The position numbers and the translations under genes were made by a program. Under the pieces are notes generated by a model that was not told where the DNA came from, searched no databases, and saw only the letters and a list, made by a program, of their open reading frames with translations. A DNA stretch of 64,000 nt from an uncultured Saprospiraceae bacterium (GTDB lineage Bacteria > Bacteroidota > Bacteroidia > Chitinophagales > Saprospiraceae): assembly GCA_937951615.1 (NCBI GenBank), contig CALFBH010000041.1, positions 1 through 64,000 on the forward strand, in the 5' to 3' direction. Below, one piece after another: positions 43,663 to 53,112 of the stretch (the first letter of the stretch is position 1; each line of letters begins with the position of its first letter).

Positions 43663-44703
43663 TTATGCTGCTTTTTTCAAGGTCGTAAAAGTCGAATCGA
43701 CATGGTTCAGTATCAAATTTCTAAGTTGCTCAACACTGAGCCATTCAGGATTTGTTCCAGAATCATAAGAAAAATCTACGGGTACAGGTTTGGCATTATA
43801 ATGTGCCAGAAAATCGTCTTTTGTTTTATCCAGATAGGTAAGATTGGTTGGGCAAATCACAAAGTGTTGATCCAGTTCGATTGTATTGTATGAATCGGCT
43901 GGCGTAATCATTTCTTCGTGTAATTTTTCTCCAGGACGGATGCCGACCACCTGATGGTCGCAATTTGGTCCGATAGCCTGCGCAATATCTGTGATTCGGT
44001 AGGAAGGAATTTTAGGAATAAAAATTTCTCCTCCCATTGCATTTTCCAATGAAAACAAAACGAGCTTGACTGCATCTTCCAGTGTAATATTAAACCGAGT
44101 CATTTGCGGATGCGTGAGGGTCAATCTTCCTGTTTCACGCTGCTTTAAAAAGAAAGGAATTACGGATCCTCTGGAGCCCATTACATTTCCATATCGGACT
44201 ACTGAAAACCGTAAATCCCTTTTCCCCTTCATATTATTGGCAGCAACAAAAAGTTTATCGGAGCATAATTTTGTCGCGCCATAAAGATTAATCGGTGCAG
44301 CAGCCTTGTCGGTAGATAAAGCAACGACTGCTTCTACATTAGTTGCAAAAGCCGCTTCAATAACATTTTGCGCGCCCAGGATATTGGTTTTGATACATTC
44401 CATAGGATTATACTCCGCTGCTGGCACTTGTTTGAGTGCAGCTGCATGGACTATAATATCTATATTTTCACAGGCTCGGGTAAAACGTTTGGCATCCCGA
44501 ATATCGCCTATAAAATAACGAATAGCCTTATGCTCGGCAGGCGAAAATCTCTGCGCCATCTCATACTGCTTGAGTTCATCTCGTGAGTAAATGACTAGTC
44601 TTTTTATTTTAGGATATTTTTGTAAAACGGTTTGTACAAATTCTTTTCCAAAGGAGCCTGTTCCGCCCGTTATTAAAACGGATTTTCCATTTAAATTAAG
44701 CAT
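43663..44703 (-). CDS. pseB: PseB, UDP-GlcNAc 4,6-dehydratase (5-inverting)
   Basis: A 346-residue extended SDR enzyme that starts pseudaminic acid synthesis. The NADP-binding loop is LITGGTGSFGKEFV. The catalytic residues lie in STDKAAAPINLYGATK (Asp-Lys plus YxxxK), and VRYGNVMGSRGSVIPFF and RPGEKLHEEMI are further hallmarks of the inverting type rather than the CapD type. I use the Met at 44703; the 14-residue extension to 44745 lacks family features. It heads the pse genes. The 217-nt interval 44704-44920 before it shows no gene. Confidence 0.93.
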   Translation of the reverse strand: MLNLNGKSVLITGGTGSFGKEFVQTVLQKYPKIKRLVIYSRDELKQYEMAQRFSPAEHKAIRYFIGDIRDAKRFTRACENIDIIVHAAALKQVPAAEYNPMECIKTNILGAQNVIEAAFATNVEAVVALSTDKAAAPINLYGATKLCSDKLFVAANNMKGKRDLRFSVVRYGNVMGSRGSVIPFFLKQRETGRLTLTHPQMTRFNITLEDAVKLVLFSLENAMGGEIFIPKIPSYRITDIAQAIGPNCDHQVVGIRPGEKLHEEMITPADSYNTIELDQHFVICPTNLTYLDKTKDDFLAHYNAKPVPVDFSYDSGTNPEWLSVEQLRNLILNHVDSTFTTLKKAA

Positions 44704-44920
44704 GATGTTTCTTTTTGAGGCAATACTTTTGTTGCCCTTTTCCAATTAAAATATTGTGTTACGCTATGTGTTTTTCACTTGAGTAAATATCACCATATTA
44801 CAGACAAAAATCACTTAAAAACCTACTGGATTGTGACAGGAATAAGGCTATTCATTTAATTATAAAGACTTATTAAACAGTTCTAAATAAGTAGTGAAAA
44901 ATCACAATATCTACTAGACT

Positions 44921-45943
44921 TTATTCCTTTAAAGTATCTAGCACAATTTTTAGACCCGTTAATACAAAGACAGAGAGTGTGGCACCTATCACAAGACCTT
45001 TGATGATAAACCAGATGGGAGAAGGCAGGTAGGGTTTTAGCGGTAAAACGGGGCGTTCTGTGACAACAATAACTGGCGTTTGTTGTCCCAATTCTTTGGT
45101 CGCATAAGCTCGCTGCTCGTACCAGACATCAAGTTGTTTTTGCATGGATGTTATATCAAATTCCAACTGACTCCTAGCTTCTGACTCTCTTGTTTTTTTC
45201 TTTTTTTTCAACTTACTTAACCGACTTATTGCAGCTTTAACTTTGGTATTCAATGAGTCAATTTCCTGGCTGACTACCAGCACACCAGTCTGCTTGGGCA
45301 GTAAAATTGTTTCTTCGTATAATTCCTCTAAATTTTTTATGATTTGCTGGACAAAATGTGCGGACAATTCCTGATTAGGAGAAGAAAAATTAATGGTAAT
45401 AAAACCTAATTTTTCTTCCAGAGATACACTTACAAAACCATCAGAAAAATTGCTTTGAGGCGTAATTATTTTCTCTACAATTTCATTAAAAGCCTCTAAA
45501 TGCAGCCGATCAAAATCAGCTATGTCTGAACCTTCAAAATGAAAATCGGCAGGCAATTTCAAATTAGTAAAACCTGGATAATGCTTTTCATAAATTTTTA
45601 GGTAATGGTTGATCAGGTAATCTTTATGTCCCTCGATTTCTGCCTGATCGAATAAGGTTCTTTCTATAATCAGCCTTGAGTTGGCTACTTTTGAGAAGGT
45701 AAGGATAATGGCAACATTATTTTTTGCAGAATCGTCGACTCGAAGAAGCGATACGACTTTTGCATTATAGGTAGGCTGGATGTTTAATGTACCCACATAA
45801 AAATAAGCCGCCACCAGTAAAGCACCTAAGCCTATCCAATACCAGTGTTTTAAAAAGTAATAAAGATATTCCTGTGTCCTGAATAGAAGGTGGCGTAGTG
45901 TAATTTCATCGGCGGTTTTTGTTGTGTGCATGATTTTTGACAC
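44921..45943 (-). CDS. Wzz-type chain-length regulator
   Basis: A 340-residue inner-membrane protein with spans at about 34-54 and 312-333 flanking a large periplasmic domain with a coiled-coil segment (about 220-275, including a lysine run KLKKKKK). The proline-rich LPLKPYLPSPIWFIIKGLVIG before the second span is characteristic of Wzz and related co-polymerases that set polysaccharide length. There is no cytoplasmic tyrosine kinase domain. It starts 11 nt after the LRR gene stop, so both are in one operon. Confidence 0.87.
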   Translation of the reverse strand: MSKIMHTTKTADEITLRHLLFRTQEYLYYFLKHWYWIGLGALLVAAYFYVGTLNIQPTYNAKVVSLLRVDDSAKNNVAIILTFSKVANSRLIIERTLFDQAEIEGHKDYLINHYLKIYEKHYPGFTNLKLPADFHFEGSDIADFDRLHLEAFNEIVEKIITPQSNFSDGFVSVSLEEKLGFITINFSSPNQELSAHFVQQIIKNLEELYEETILLPKQTGVLVVSQEIDSLNTKVKAAISRLSKLKKKKKTRESEARSQLEFDITSMQKQLDVWYEQRAYATKELGQQTPVIVVTERPVLPLKPYLPSPIWFIIKGLVIGATLSVFVLTGLKIVLDTLKE

Positions 45944-45954
45944 TTTCTTCCCTG

Positions 45955-47493
45955 TTATAATATCAATGTAAATGTTCCGCTTTCTATCTGATGTTCAGTG
46001 TTATTCAGTCGAAAAGCATAAAAGTAAACCCCCGCAGGCAGCAAATTCTTCGTATCCATTGCAGTACCCCGCCAATCATTTTTGTATGACTTCGAGAGAT
46101 ACACCAATTGCCCTGTCGCACTGAAGATTTGCAATTCAGACTTACTCATATCCAGATCGCCTGTATTGGACATAATTTTGAATGTATTGGAGACCTTTCC
46201 ATTGGGGAACAAGCGTCCTGGAAAAATTAAGTTGGAGAAAGAAAATTTCTCAGTTTCTGCAACCATCGAGTCAATAAAAGATATAGATTCTGACATATCA
46301 TCAACATGCAATGCAAATATATTGGAAGTCAAGGGCAACTTATCTAAGTCTTTATTGCTTACTTCACAGTGATACACTCCACTGTCTTCTTCTCTTAAGT
46401 CTTTAAAATCCAGACTCCCAGTATTGCCATCCGATGTCTCCAATAATTCTCCATCTTTATACCAGACATATCTGTTTGTCGTCCACACTAAATCCGCAGG
46501 TAATCTCATACGACATGTATCTTTTTTTCGTTTAAAAATTAATTTATCTTCATAAACTGGGGCTTGACTTCTGTACTTTTCAGGATCATTCAATAGTTGT
46601 ACATTCGGCATCAAATCACTAAACCCAAGTTGATTCTCAGCAATATATATTTCTCGTCCCCACCTGACTTTCCCACTCATGTCGGCAAGCGCTGTGAATT
46701 GGTTATTATTTAAGTAAATGTGTGTTAGGTGCTTCTGTTTAATATAAGCAGGTATTTCTCCCGACAGCTTATTGTGATTGGCTTTAATCAGTTTAAGGTT
46801 TTTCATCTGCCTGAAATTCGGCATTGTCCCTTTCAGCTTATTATGATTTACCAGTAAAACTTCCAAGTCTGGTAGCTTGAGCTTGGACAAACCACCTTCC
46901 AATTGATTATAAGGCAGATATAGTTGTTTGAGTTTTGGCGACTTAAAGTCAGGAATTTCTCCGCTTAGCTGGTTATGATCCAATTCCAGTCGTTCTAAAT
47001 TATTCAACTTAGATAAGGGCGGAATTTCTCCTTGTAAATTATTACTCGACAAACCAATTACAGTGACATTTGGCAAACCAGTAAAGTCAGGCAGTTCTCC
47101 TGTGAGTTCATTCCCTCCCAGATACAGCTTGACTAGCCCTGGCAACTGAAGATCTGGCAGATTTCCCTGTAGTCCATTTCCTCCTTTTTTATCTGCCGTA
47201 CAATCAGGAAGTCCATCCAAGTCCATACAATACACCCTGTCTTCTGACTTGCTTAACTTAATGCCATACCACTCTCCTATCGGCTGAGACAAATCCCATT
47301 TAACTTTCCAGCTTTCTCCATTTGTGCTTTGGTAAAAACGCAACAGTTCCAGAGAGTCTGCTAGACGATTGGTTACTTTTTCATTTTTTGAAACATGCAA
47401 CTTACCTGCTGAACTATGTCCAACCAGTATGCTACAAATCAAAAGTATTGAGCCAACCAGTAAACCTGGTTTGAGATTCAGCATTTTTTCCAC
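45955..47493 (-). CDS. Leucine-rich-repeat protein with Ig-like domain and T9SS type B tail
   Basis: A 512-residue exported protein. A signal peptide or anchor covers about residues 8-28. Residues 40-110 match the plant-like LRR N-terminal cap (LLRFYQSTNGESWKVKWD). Repeats of the GEIP-type follow to about 270 (LSSNNLQGEIPP, LDHNQLSGEIPD), then an Ig-like domain (about 315-395) with YVWYKDGELLE and GVYHCEVSN. The last 90 residues (FPNGKVSNTFKI, LQIFSATGQLVYLSKSYKNDW, GVYFYAFRL, GTFTLIL) are a type B (gliding motility-type) T9SS signal. It sits inside the polysaccharide locus next to wzz, which is unexpected for cargo. Confidence 0.88.
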   Translation of the reverse strand: MEKMLNLKPGLLVGSILLICSILVGHSSAGKLHVSKNEKVTNRLADSLELLRFYQSTNGESWKVKWDLSQPIGEWYGIKLSKSEDRVYCMDLDGLPDCTADKKGGNGLQGNLPDLQLPGLVKLYLGGNELTGELPDFTGLPNVTVIGLSSNNLQGEIPPLSKLNNLERLELDHNQLSGEIPDFKSPKLKQLYLPYNQLEGGLSKLKLPDLEVLLVNHNKLKGTMPNFRQMKNLKLIKANHNKLSGEIPAYIKQKHLTHIYLNNNQFTALADMSGKVRWGREIYIAENQLGFSDLMPNVQLLNDPEKYRSQAPVYEDKLIFKRKKDTCRMRLPADLVWTTNRYVWYKDGELLETSDGNTGSLDFKDLREEDSGVYHCEVSNKDLDKLPLTSNIFALHVDDMSESISFIDSMVAETEKFSFSNLIFPGRLFPNGKVSNTFKIMSNTGDLDMSKSELQIFSATGQLVYLSKSYKNDWRGTAMDTKNLLPAGVYFYAFRLNNTEHQIESGTFTLIL

Positions 47494-47638
47494 GGTAACT
47501 TGGTGTTTTAGTATTTAAGTAAATTTTGGACAATGGGACATTAGGAAATTGGGATATTCGACAAAGCTTTGATTATTAATTTTCAACAAAAACAAATACC
47601 TAATAATCAATACTTTGTAATCTTAAACCTAATTTCCC

Positions 47639-47748
47639 CAGCAATTTCTCATTTGGTTTTTTGTCCCCCTCCAAAGGGGGATAATTCAGCATTTTAGCCA
47701 TTATTTCTATGAAGATTGGGGACTTTCGGTTTAAATGAGAAATTGCTG
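47639..47748. repeat. 110-bp element with perfect 16-bp inverted ends
   Basis: CAGCAATTTCTCATTT (47639-47654) and AAATGAGAAATTGCTG (47733-47748) are exact complements. Between them is CCCCC-TCCAAA-GGGGG. It starts 46 nt after the stop of the lipoprotein at 47795. No gene is seen in 47494-47794. Confidence 0.9.
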
Positions 47749-47794
47749 TAATTTCCCAACGCCCTAATTCCCTTTTGTCCAAAGTCCAAAATGT

Positions 47795-48283
47795 TTACTC
47801 TGTTGTATTAACTGATGTTCCATCCATAAATCCACTAAAACAATCTTCCAACTGAAACGCATAAGGTGTGGATACAGGCATATTTCCTGGCCCAGACAAT
47901 TCTAAGGTATATTTTGTCCCACCAGGTAAATTAAATGAGGTCATCTGCAAATTGGATGAGTATATGGTTGTTGAAATATTAGCCCCTGACACCAGCGTAA
48001 AACGGTAGTTCAGACTATTGCCACTTCCACAATAATATGCAAAAGCATCTGGCGTAATATATACATCGAATGTTCGCTGTATACTTGACCCAATGCAAGC
48101 ATTTGGAATGACTTTTTTGATTACTGTTGCTGGATCTGGTGCAGACACTTTAAGTTCAGTTGCATCAGAAAATTCCAGTGCGTCAGCTTGTATACCCGCT
48201 AGTTCATCCAGTTCGCAGGAACTAAAAACAGTGCTCATTCCCAAGATAACGACCAGCAAGATTAGTAATTTATTGAGTTTCAT
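47795..48283 (-). CDS. Hypothetical lipoprotein
   Basis: A 162-residue lipoprotein with signal sequence MKLNKLLILLVVILGMS and lipobox region FSSC (Cys about 23). The mature protein appears all-beta, with two or more cysteines (NACIGSS, YYCGSGN, LEDCFSG) that could form disulfides. The fold resembles jelly-roll secreted domains, but no family is recognised. It lies between the LRR gene and a glycosyltransferase within the polysaccharide locus, on the same strand. It may help anchor or assemble the surface polysaccharide, but that is context only. Confidence 0.68.
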   Translation of the reverse strand: MKLNKLLILLVVILGMSTVFSSCELDELAGIQADALEFSDATELKVSAPDPATVIKKVIPNACIGSSIQRTFDVYITPDAFAYYCGSGNSLNYRFTLVSGANISTTIYSSNLQMTSFNLPGGTKYTLELSGPGNMPVSTPYAFQLEDCFSGFMDGTSVNTTE

Positions 48284-48336
48284 TTTTATTAATGTATTTA
48301 GTAATGAATTAAGTATTTCTAATGAATAGTGGTTTA

Positions 48337-49512
48337 TCAGCCTGACTTAGAATATCGTTGTAAAGTTTTTATAGACAATTTTGGTGTAGAATGAATCGGC
48401 ACTAGGGTTGGCAGGCGATTCTCCATAACATCTCCATATAAGAGTGCCATTTTTTTCCAGGTATATTTCTTCTCTGCCACTGCTTTAAGACCAGCCGCAA
48501 TTTCTGCAAGCGGTTGCTCTTCTATATTGGCAATCAAATACTGCAAATCCCCAAGATGCTCAAAAAATATAGCTTGATTATTTGTTGTTACTCTATTATA
48601 AATCACATCATAAGATAAGACCGGCAAACCTAAATGCATCGCTTCAACTAAAGATGGGTTTGTTCCTCCTGCACTATGTCCATGCACATAAAAGTGAGCA
48701 TTAGAACGCAGCAAATTCAAGGATTCAGATTCATAAACAGGATCAATTAAGTGTAGATGTTCGTACTTGCCATACCTTTTTCGCAGGTCTTTGCCGTATT
48801 CACTATTGTCCCAGTTGCCCACCAAGACAAAAGGCTGTCGTGGCAGACGCGCAAAAGCTTCCAGAATAACATGAATGTTATTCTCCGGCTCAATTCTGGC
48901 GACTTTGAATGCATATCTATTATTCAAAAAAGGAAAGCGTTCTTTTGCCTTTTCATTTATAGCCACCTCAAAAACATGATCGGCTCCATACTCAATAAGT
49001 CGGCTGTCGCGGTTGTAGCGAATCTTGACATATTCTTTTAAAATTCTGTTATCCGTAATGATTTCATCAGCATAAAGACAGGCAATTTTTTCGCTGAATA
49101 ATAGAAATGCTTTTGCAAATCTATTCCACTTAGGCCGTCGCCACTCCAGCCCGTCTATATTGACTATAAATTTTTTCTTTGAAAATAATTTGAGTATAGG
49201 TATAAAAACACAGCCAGACACCCCTAAGACCAACAGTACATCACAAGTTCTCAATGCCCTCAACATAGACCATAAATCGTAAAATATACTTTGTAGTCCA
49301 TTTGCCTTTAAAGGGATATATTCGAGTTTTGCACCATGCCATTCTTTTGCTCGCTCTTCTGGTTTATATGCTTTTTCGCTACAATAAACCGTCATATCAA
49401 ATCGCTGATGTAAATGAATCACCAGATGGTGTACCAGTGTCTCAAAACCACCATATTTTGCAGGCACACCTACTGTGCCAATAACACCTAAATTTTTCTT
49501 TGCCTTTTTCAT
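48337..49512 (-). CDS. DUF1972/GT4 glycosyltransferase
   Basis: A 391-residue GT-B enzyme. The N-domain (IGTVGVPAKYGGFETLVHHL) is the DUF1972 start found in rhamnosyltransferase-like enzymes acting early in polysaccharide assembly. The C-domain has ARIEPENNIHVILEAF, a VGNWDN loop, and the donor-site HGHSAGGTNPSLVEAMHLGLPVLS. The Met at 49512 is used; one four codons upstream is possible. It directly follows the WecA-like gene (59 nt), so it probably adds the second sugar. Confidence 0.9.
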   Translation of the reverse strand: MKKAKKNLGVIGTVGVPAKYGGFETLVHHLVIHLHQRFDMTVYCSEKAYKPEERAKEWHGAKLEYIPLKANGLQSIFYDLWSMLRALRTCDVLLVLGVSGCVFIPILKLFSKKKFIVNIDGLEWRRPKWNRFAKAFLLFSEKIACLYADEIITDNRILKEYVKIRYNRDSRLIEYGADHVFEVAINEKAKERFPFLNNRYAFKVARIEPENNIHVILEAFARLPRQPFVLVGNWDNSEYGKDLRKRYGKYEHLHLIDPVYESESLNLLRSNAHFYVHGHSAGGTNPSLVEAMHLGLPVLSYDVIYNRVTTNNQAIFFEHLGDLQYLIANIEEQPLAEIAAGLKAVAEKKYTWKKMALLYGDVMENRLPTLVPIHSTPKLSIKTLQRYSKSG

Positions 49513-49571
49513 TATTATAAACATTTGCTATGCAAAAAAGGACTTTTTGCATAAGGAGGATATGGAGTGAG

Positions 49572-50651
49572 TTATGCTGAAGTTTTATGTCTTATTTGTG
49601 GGCGCATTTTAATAATAACACTTTCTTTTTCCACGATTGTTCCACTATACAATTTCACACTAAAAATGAAGCTCAAAACAAAAGCACTAAAAAGCATCAA
49701 GCCTGCCAGCAAAGCTATTTCGATAAACATGGCAAATAAAATGAAAGCAACACTAGCCATTCCTAATATTCCACAAATCAAAGGCGTGGAAAAGCGAACC
49801 ATATCGAGCATGATGTGATGGATATGTATGCGATCAGCACTAAAAGGAGAACCTCCCCTCGACAAGCGAACCGCAAATACACGAACCAAATCAAATAATG
49901 GCACAAAAATAATGGCTGCTATAATGACCGGTGCCTGTACCATACCAATGCCATAATAAGCTGCATTTAAAAACTGAATACTCATGACACCTAGCATCAA
50001 ACCAATAAAGGTGGAGCCAGTATCTCCCATAAAAATAGAAGCCTTATAAAAATTAAACTTCAAAAAACCTGCAATACTACCTGCCAAAGCAAAGGACAGA
50101 ATGCTCCAACCGCCTTCGCCAATAAAGGCGAATAAGATTCCAAATGCTACTGCTCCCAATAAACCCTGACTCCCTGCCAGACCATCAATACCATCAATCA
50201 GGTTATAGGCATTTGTGAGAACCACCAAAAACACCAAGGTCATTAAAAAACTGAGTACTGGCGCGACTTCCTCGAAACCCAGAAAGCCATAAAAACCCTG
50301 CAACTGAAATCCTGCAAAAAACAGAATCCCTGCTACAATGAACTGTGCTATAAACTTCTTATACGCTGATAAAGAGATAAGGTCGTCTGTAATTCCAACT
50401 AGCGCAAGGATTAAAGCCGCTGCAGCCAGATAATGGATCTCGGAAACCCCAGAAAACAATAAACCTGCTATCCAGAATCCAGAAAAAATAGCAATCCCTC
50501 CCATTACCGGAGTAGGCTTGATGTGTAGCTTACGTATATCTGGTAAATCAAAAACCTGTTTTTGTTCTGCAATTTGGATGATGAGTGATGTTGCGATATA
50601 CGCTATCGCTGTCGCAGCCACAAAGGCTAAACTAATGTAAATAATAAGCAT
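49572..50651 (-). CDS. WecA/TagO-like undecaprenyl-phosphate sugar-1-phosphate transferase
   Basis: A 359-residue enzyme with about eleven membrane spans that puts the first sugar phosphate (usually GlcNAc-1-P) on undecaprenyl phosphate. It has all family motifs: PTPVMGGIAIF, ALVGITDDLISLS, NAYNLIDGIDGLAGS, FMGDTGSTFIG and the cytosolic loop SPFSADRIHIHH. It is the first gene of the minus-strand polysaccharide locus, so it sets the initiating step. The upstream interval to 51083 presumably carries the promoter. Confidence 0.92.
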   Translation of the reverse strand: MLIIYISLAFVAATAIAYIATSLIIQIAEQKQVFDLPDIRKLHIKPTPVMGGIAIFSGFWIAGLLFSGVSEIHYLAAAALILALVGITDDLISLSAYKKFIAQFIVAGILFFAGFQLQGFYGFLGFEEVAPVLSFLMTLVFLVVLTNAYNLIDGIDGLAGSQGLLGAVAFGILFAFIGEGGWSILSFALAGSIAGFLKFNFYKASIFMGDTGSTFIGLMLGVMSIQFLNAAYYGIGMVQAPVIIAAIIFVPLFDLVRVFAVRLSRGGSPFSADRIHIHHIMLDMVRFSTPLICGILGMASVAFILFAMFIEIALLAGLMLFSAFVLSFIFSVKLYSGTIVEKESVIIKMRPQIRHKTSA

Positions 50652-51083
50652 CTTGCAGACTTTTTTGCTTGTAAAAAAAATGATGTTTTTTCCTTACTTC
50701 CTTTGAAGTAATTTTTTCCCATTGAATGTTTCTAGGTTTCTTCTCCTTTCACATTCGATACAAACATAATATGTACAAGCCTAAGTAATTTTCATAAAAA
50801 AGGTAAATAGTGACATCTATTTAACAGCTCAAACAAAGCCCTATACATATACGACATAAAATACATGCATCAGAATCAAAACTTTTTATCTGAGGACAAG
50901 ATTGCATTATATCTCATAAATCCTAGATAAATCACATTTCTAGTTACAATCAAAATACTTGTGTAAAATTTCATTTTAAACCAGTAAAATCATACTTTGT
51001 GAGGGAAATTGTACAATTTACACTAACCGGACAACACTGTGCAGACTAAAACACTGACAGCTTGTCCATCAAAACTTATCAAC
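50652..51083. other. Divergent regulatory interval, no gene
   Basis: A 432-nt A/T-rich stretch between the polysaccharide locus and a T9SS gene. It contains TACTTTG at 50993-50999, a one-base-short version of TAnnTTTG that also precedes the genes at 8406 and 11152. No conserved RNA or coding sequence is recognised. Confidence 0.4.
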
Positions 51084-52100
51084 ATGAGAAAATTCTTTAC
51101 CGTATTATTTATTATTCCTTTGACTTTTAGCTTGTCTTTTGCACAATCTGTGGAAATCACCGTTCAGGTAAACATGGAATATGAAACTGTAGATGCAGCA
51201 GGTCTATTTATTGCTGGTGGTGCAGAATTTGGAAGCCCGGGCGATTATGGACTAACCAATACATCTGGTTCTATTTGGGAAATTGTTCTCACACGCCCTA
51301 TTGGTTTTTCTTCTTTTTATACCCTTACCAATGGTGCATGCCCTGACTATTCTTGTAAAGAGAATCTAGCTGGTCAGGCTTGTGGCGATCCTGCCAATTT
51401 TAATGACCGCTTTTTAATGCCTGTTTATTCGGATACGACACTTATGCATTGCTTTGGTCAGTGTACAGATGATTTATCCTGCACACCACCAGCTGCTCCG
51501 GTAGATGTTGTTTTCCAAGTAGATATGTCACAAACAACAGTACTCGGACCTGTTTATGTAACAGGTGGAAGTTTCGACAATTGGTGTGGTACCTGCCTTG
51601 AAATGACAGATGATGATGGAGATATGATCTTTAGAGACACACTTTCACTCACTGCTGGAACTTATGAATTTAAGTTCAATAATGGTGGCTGGGATGGCAC
51701 AGAAGGCTTAGACCCTATGGAAGACAGTGATTGCACACTTACAACAGGGAATTATACCAATAGAATTGTGACAATTGGTGTTCAAGACACAGAGCTGACG
51801 CCTTATTGTTTCAATGCCTGTACAGTCTGTACCGTTGATATCCAGAATCCAGAAGAATCTCCTTCATGGTTTGCACTACAACCAACAGTCACAGCAAGTT
51901 CTACTTGGTTATCTTTTTATAATAATGAAAGTCGATTAGTCAGCGTATATGGTACTGCTGGACAACTGGTACACCGCGCAGATGTAGCTGCCAATAGTAA
52001 TTCTTATGCGATTAATGTGCAAGATTTACCTACAGGGCTATATTTTGTTACGGTACAAAGTGGTAATCAACTGGGTACACAGAAATTATTGGTGAGATAA
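51084..52100 (+). CDS. T9SS type A cargo with carbohydrate-binding-like domains
   Basis: A 338-residue secreted protein (signal peptide to about residue 21, SLSFAQ). Two similar beta-sandwich units (about 22-125 and 135-245) start with ITVQVNMEY and VVFQVDMSQTTVLGPVY and carry GTYEFKFNNGGWDG, resembling starch-binding or glycogen-binding modules. The C-terminal 70 residues, with LVSVYGTAGQLVHRADV and LPTGLYFVTVQSG, form a compact T9SS type A tail. I start at the ATG at 51084; the upstream GTG at 51039 lacks signal-peptide character. Probably a surface glycan-binding protein. Confidence 0.83.
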   Translation: MRKFFTVLFIIPLTFSLSFAQSVEITVQVNMEYETVDAAGLFIAGGAEFGSPGDYGLTNTSGSIWEIVLTRPIGFSSFYTLTNGACPDYSCKENLAGQACGDPANFNDRFLMPVYSDTTLMHCFGQCTDDLSCTPPAAPVDVVFQVDMSQTTVLGPVYVTGGSFDNWCGTCLEMTDDDGDMIFRDTLSLTAGTYEFKFNNGGWDGTEGLDPMEDSDCTLTTGNYTNRIVTIGVQDTELTPYCFNACTVCTVDIQNPEESPSWFALQPTVTASSTWLSFYNNESRLVSVYGTAGQLVHRADVAANSNSYAINVQDLPTGLYFVTVQSGNQLGTQKLLVR

Positions 52101-52115
52101 AAATAAGCGACAATA

Positions 52116-52230
52116 CTAATTGAATCGACAATACTGTCGGTACACCTACATTTTTAGACGTACATATCTAAAAGTTAAGTTAAAAATTTGCTTGTGAGCA
52201 ATAAAAGCCGCATATTGTTGATTCAATTAG
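52116..52230. repeat. Inverted-repeat-flanked segment between two T9SS genes
   Basis: CTAATTGAATCGACAATA (52116-52133) and TATTGTTGATTCAATTAG (52213-52230) match at 17 of 18 positions. About 80 nt separate them. The left side also holds the small hairpin CGACAATACTGTCG. It lies in the leader of the thioredoxin-like gene. Confidence 0.85.
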
Positions 52231-52265
52231 ATTTTGTTATTTTAACCCTTATAAATATTTAGATT

Positions 52266-53090
52266 ATGAAAAAAGTTCGCTCTACAATTTTAATTTTAGC
52301 ATTGACTGTTACAGTTGCGTTCTCGCAAACTGCACCAGACTTTACTGTAACGGACATAAACGGGGAAACGCACCAATTGTATGCGGATTATCTGGATCAG
52401 GGTAAAACAGTCGTTTTGGATTTCTTTTTTGTGGATTGCCCGCCATGTCAGGCAATTGCACCATTCTTTGAAACACTCTACCAAGACTGGGGTGCTGGTC
52501 AGGCAGATGTAGAATTTCTGAGTATTACAGGTGATCCAAACGGAGTAGATGATGATGCTAAAGTTACTCAATTTAAAAATACGTATGGTTTAACTTCTCC
52601 TGCTGTCAGTAATGAAGGCAATGGACCTCCAACTGTTCAATTATATACAGATGGTACTTTTGGTACTTTCTTTGGTTATCCTACTTTTGTAGTGGTTGCT
52701 CCTGATGGTACTGTAGAATGGGATCCATGGGTAGATGCAGGACAAGCCACTATCGATTTGATTGATGCTGCAATTCAGGCAACTGGCGCAACTGGTCAAA
52801 TCACAGCTATCGGTGATGTAGAAGATTTGTTTGAAGGACTAACAGTATATCCTAATCCTTCTAATGACATAGCGATTATTGATTTTGAATTGAGTGAAAA
52901 AGCAGATGTCAAAATTCAAGTCTTAAATATGCTTGGACAAGATGTACTACAGGTATTCGAAGGCAATAAATTCCCTGGTTCACATCAGGAACAGATGAAT
53001 GTTTCAAAACTTCAACCTGGTACTTACCTGATTAGAGTTACTGCTAATGAAACTGTTCGGACTATCCGTTTTGCGAAAAGCGTGAGATAG
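52266..53090 (+). CDS. Secreted thioredoxin-like protein with T9SS type A tail
   Basis: A 274-residue exported protein (signal peptide 1-21, TVAFSQ). Residues 23-175 form a TlpA/redoxin-like domain: the active site is CPPC (Cys58, Cys61) in FFFVDCPPCQAIAPFFETL, with the cis-proline in GYPTFVVVAPDG. The last 80 residues (LTVYPNPSNDIAIIDFEL, LNMLGQDVLQVFEG, GTYLIRVTANETVRTI) are a type A T9SS domain. It probably acts as a cell-surface or released disulfide reductase. The cysteine-rich T9SS proteins nearby are possible substrates. It is followed by a very strong terminator. Confidence 0.9.
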   Translation: MKKVRSTILILALTVTVAFSQTAPDFTVTDINGETHQLYADYLDQGKTVVLDFFFVDCPPCQAIAPFFETLYQDWGAGQADVEFLSITGDPNGVDDDAKVTQFKNTYGLTSPAVSNEGNGPPTVQLYTDGTFGTFFGYPTFVVVAPDGTVEWDPWVDAGQATIDLIDAAIQATGATGQITAIGDVEDLFEGLTVYPNPSNDIAIIDFELSEKADVKIQVLNMLGQDVLQVFEGNKFPGSHQEQMNVSKLQPGTYLIRVTANETVRTIRFAKSVR

Positions 53091-53112
53091 ATTACGATAC
53101 ACGATATAAAAA

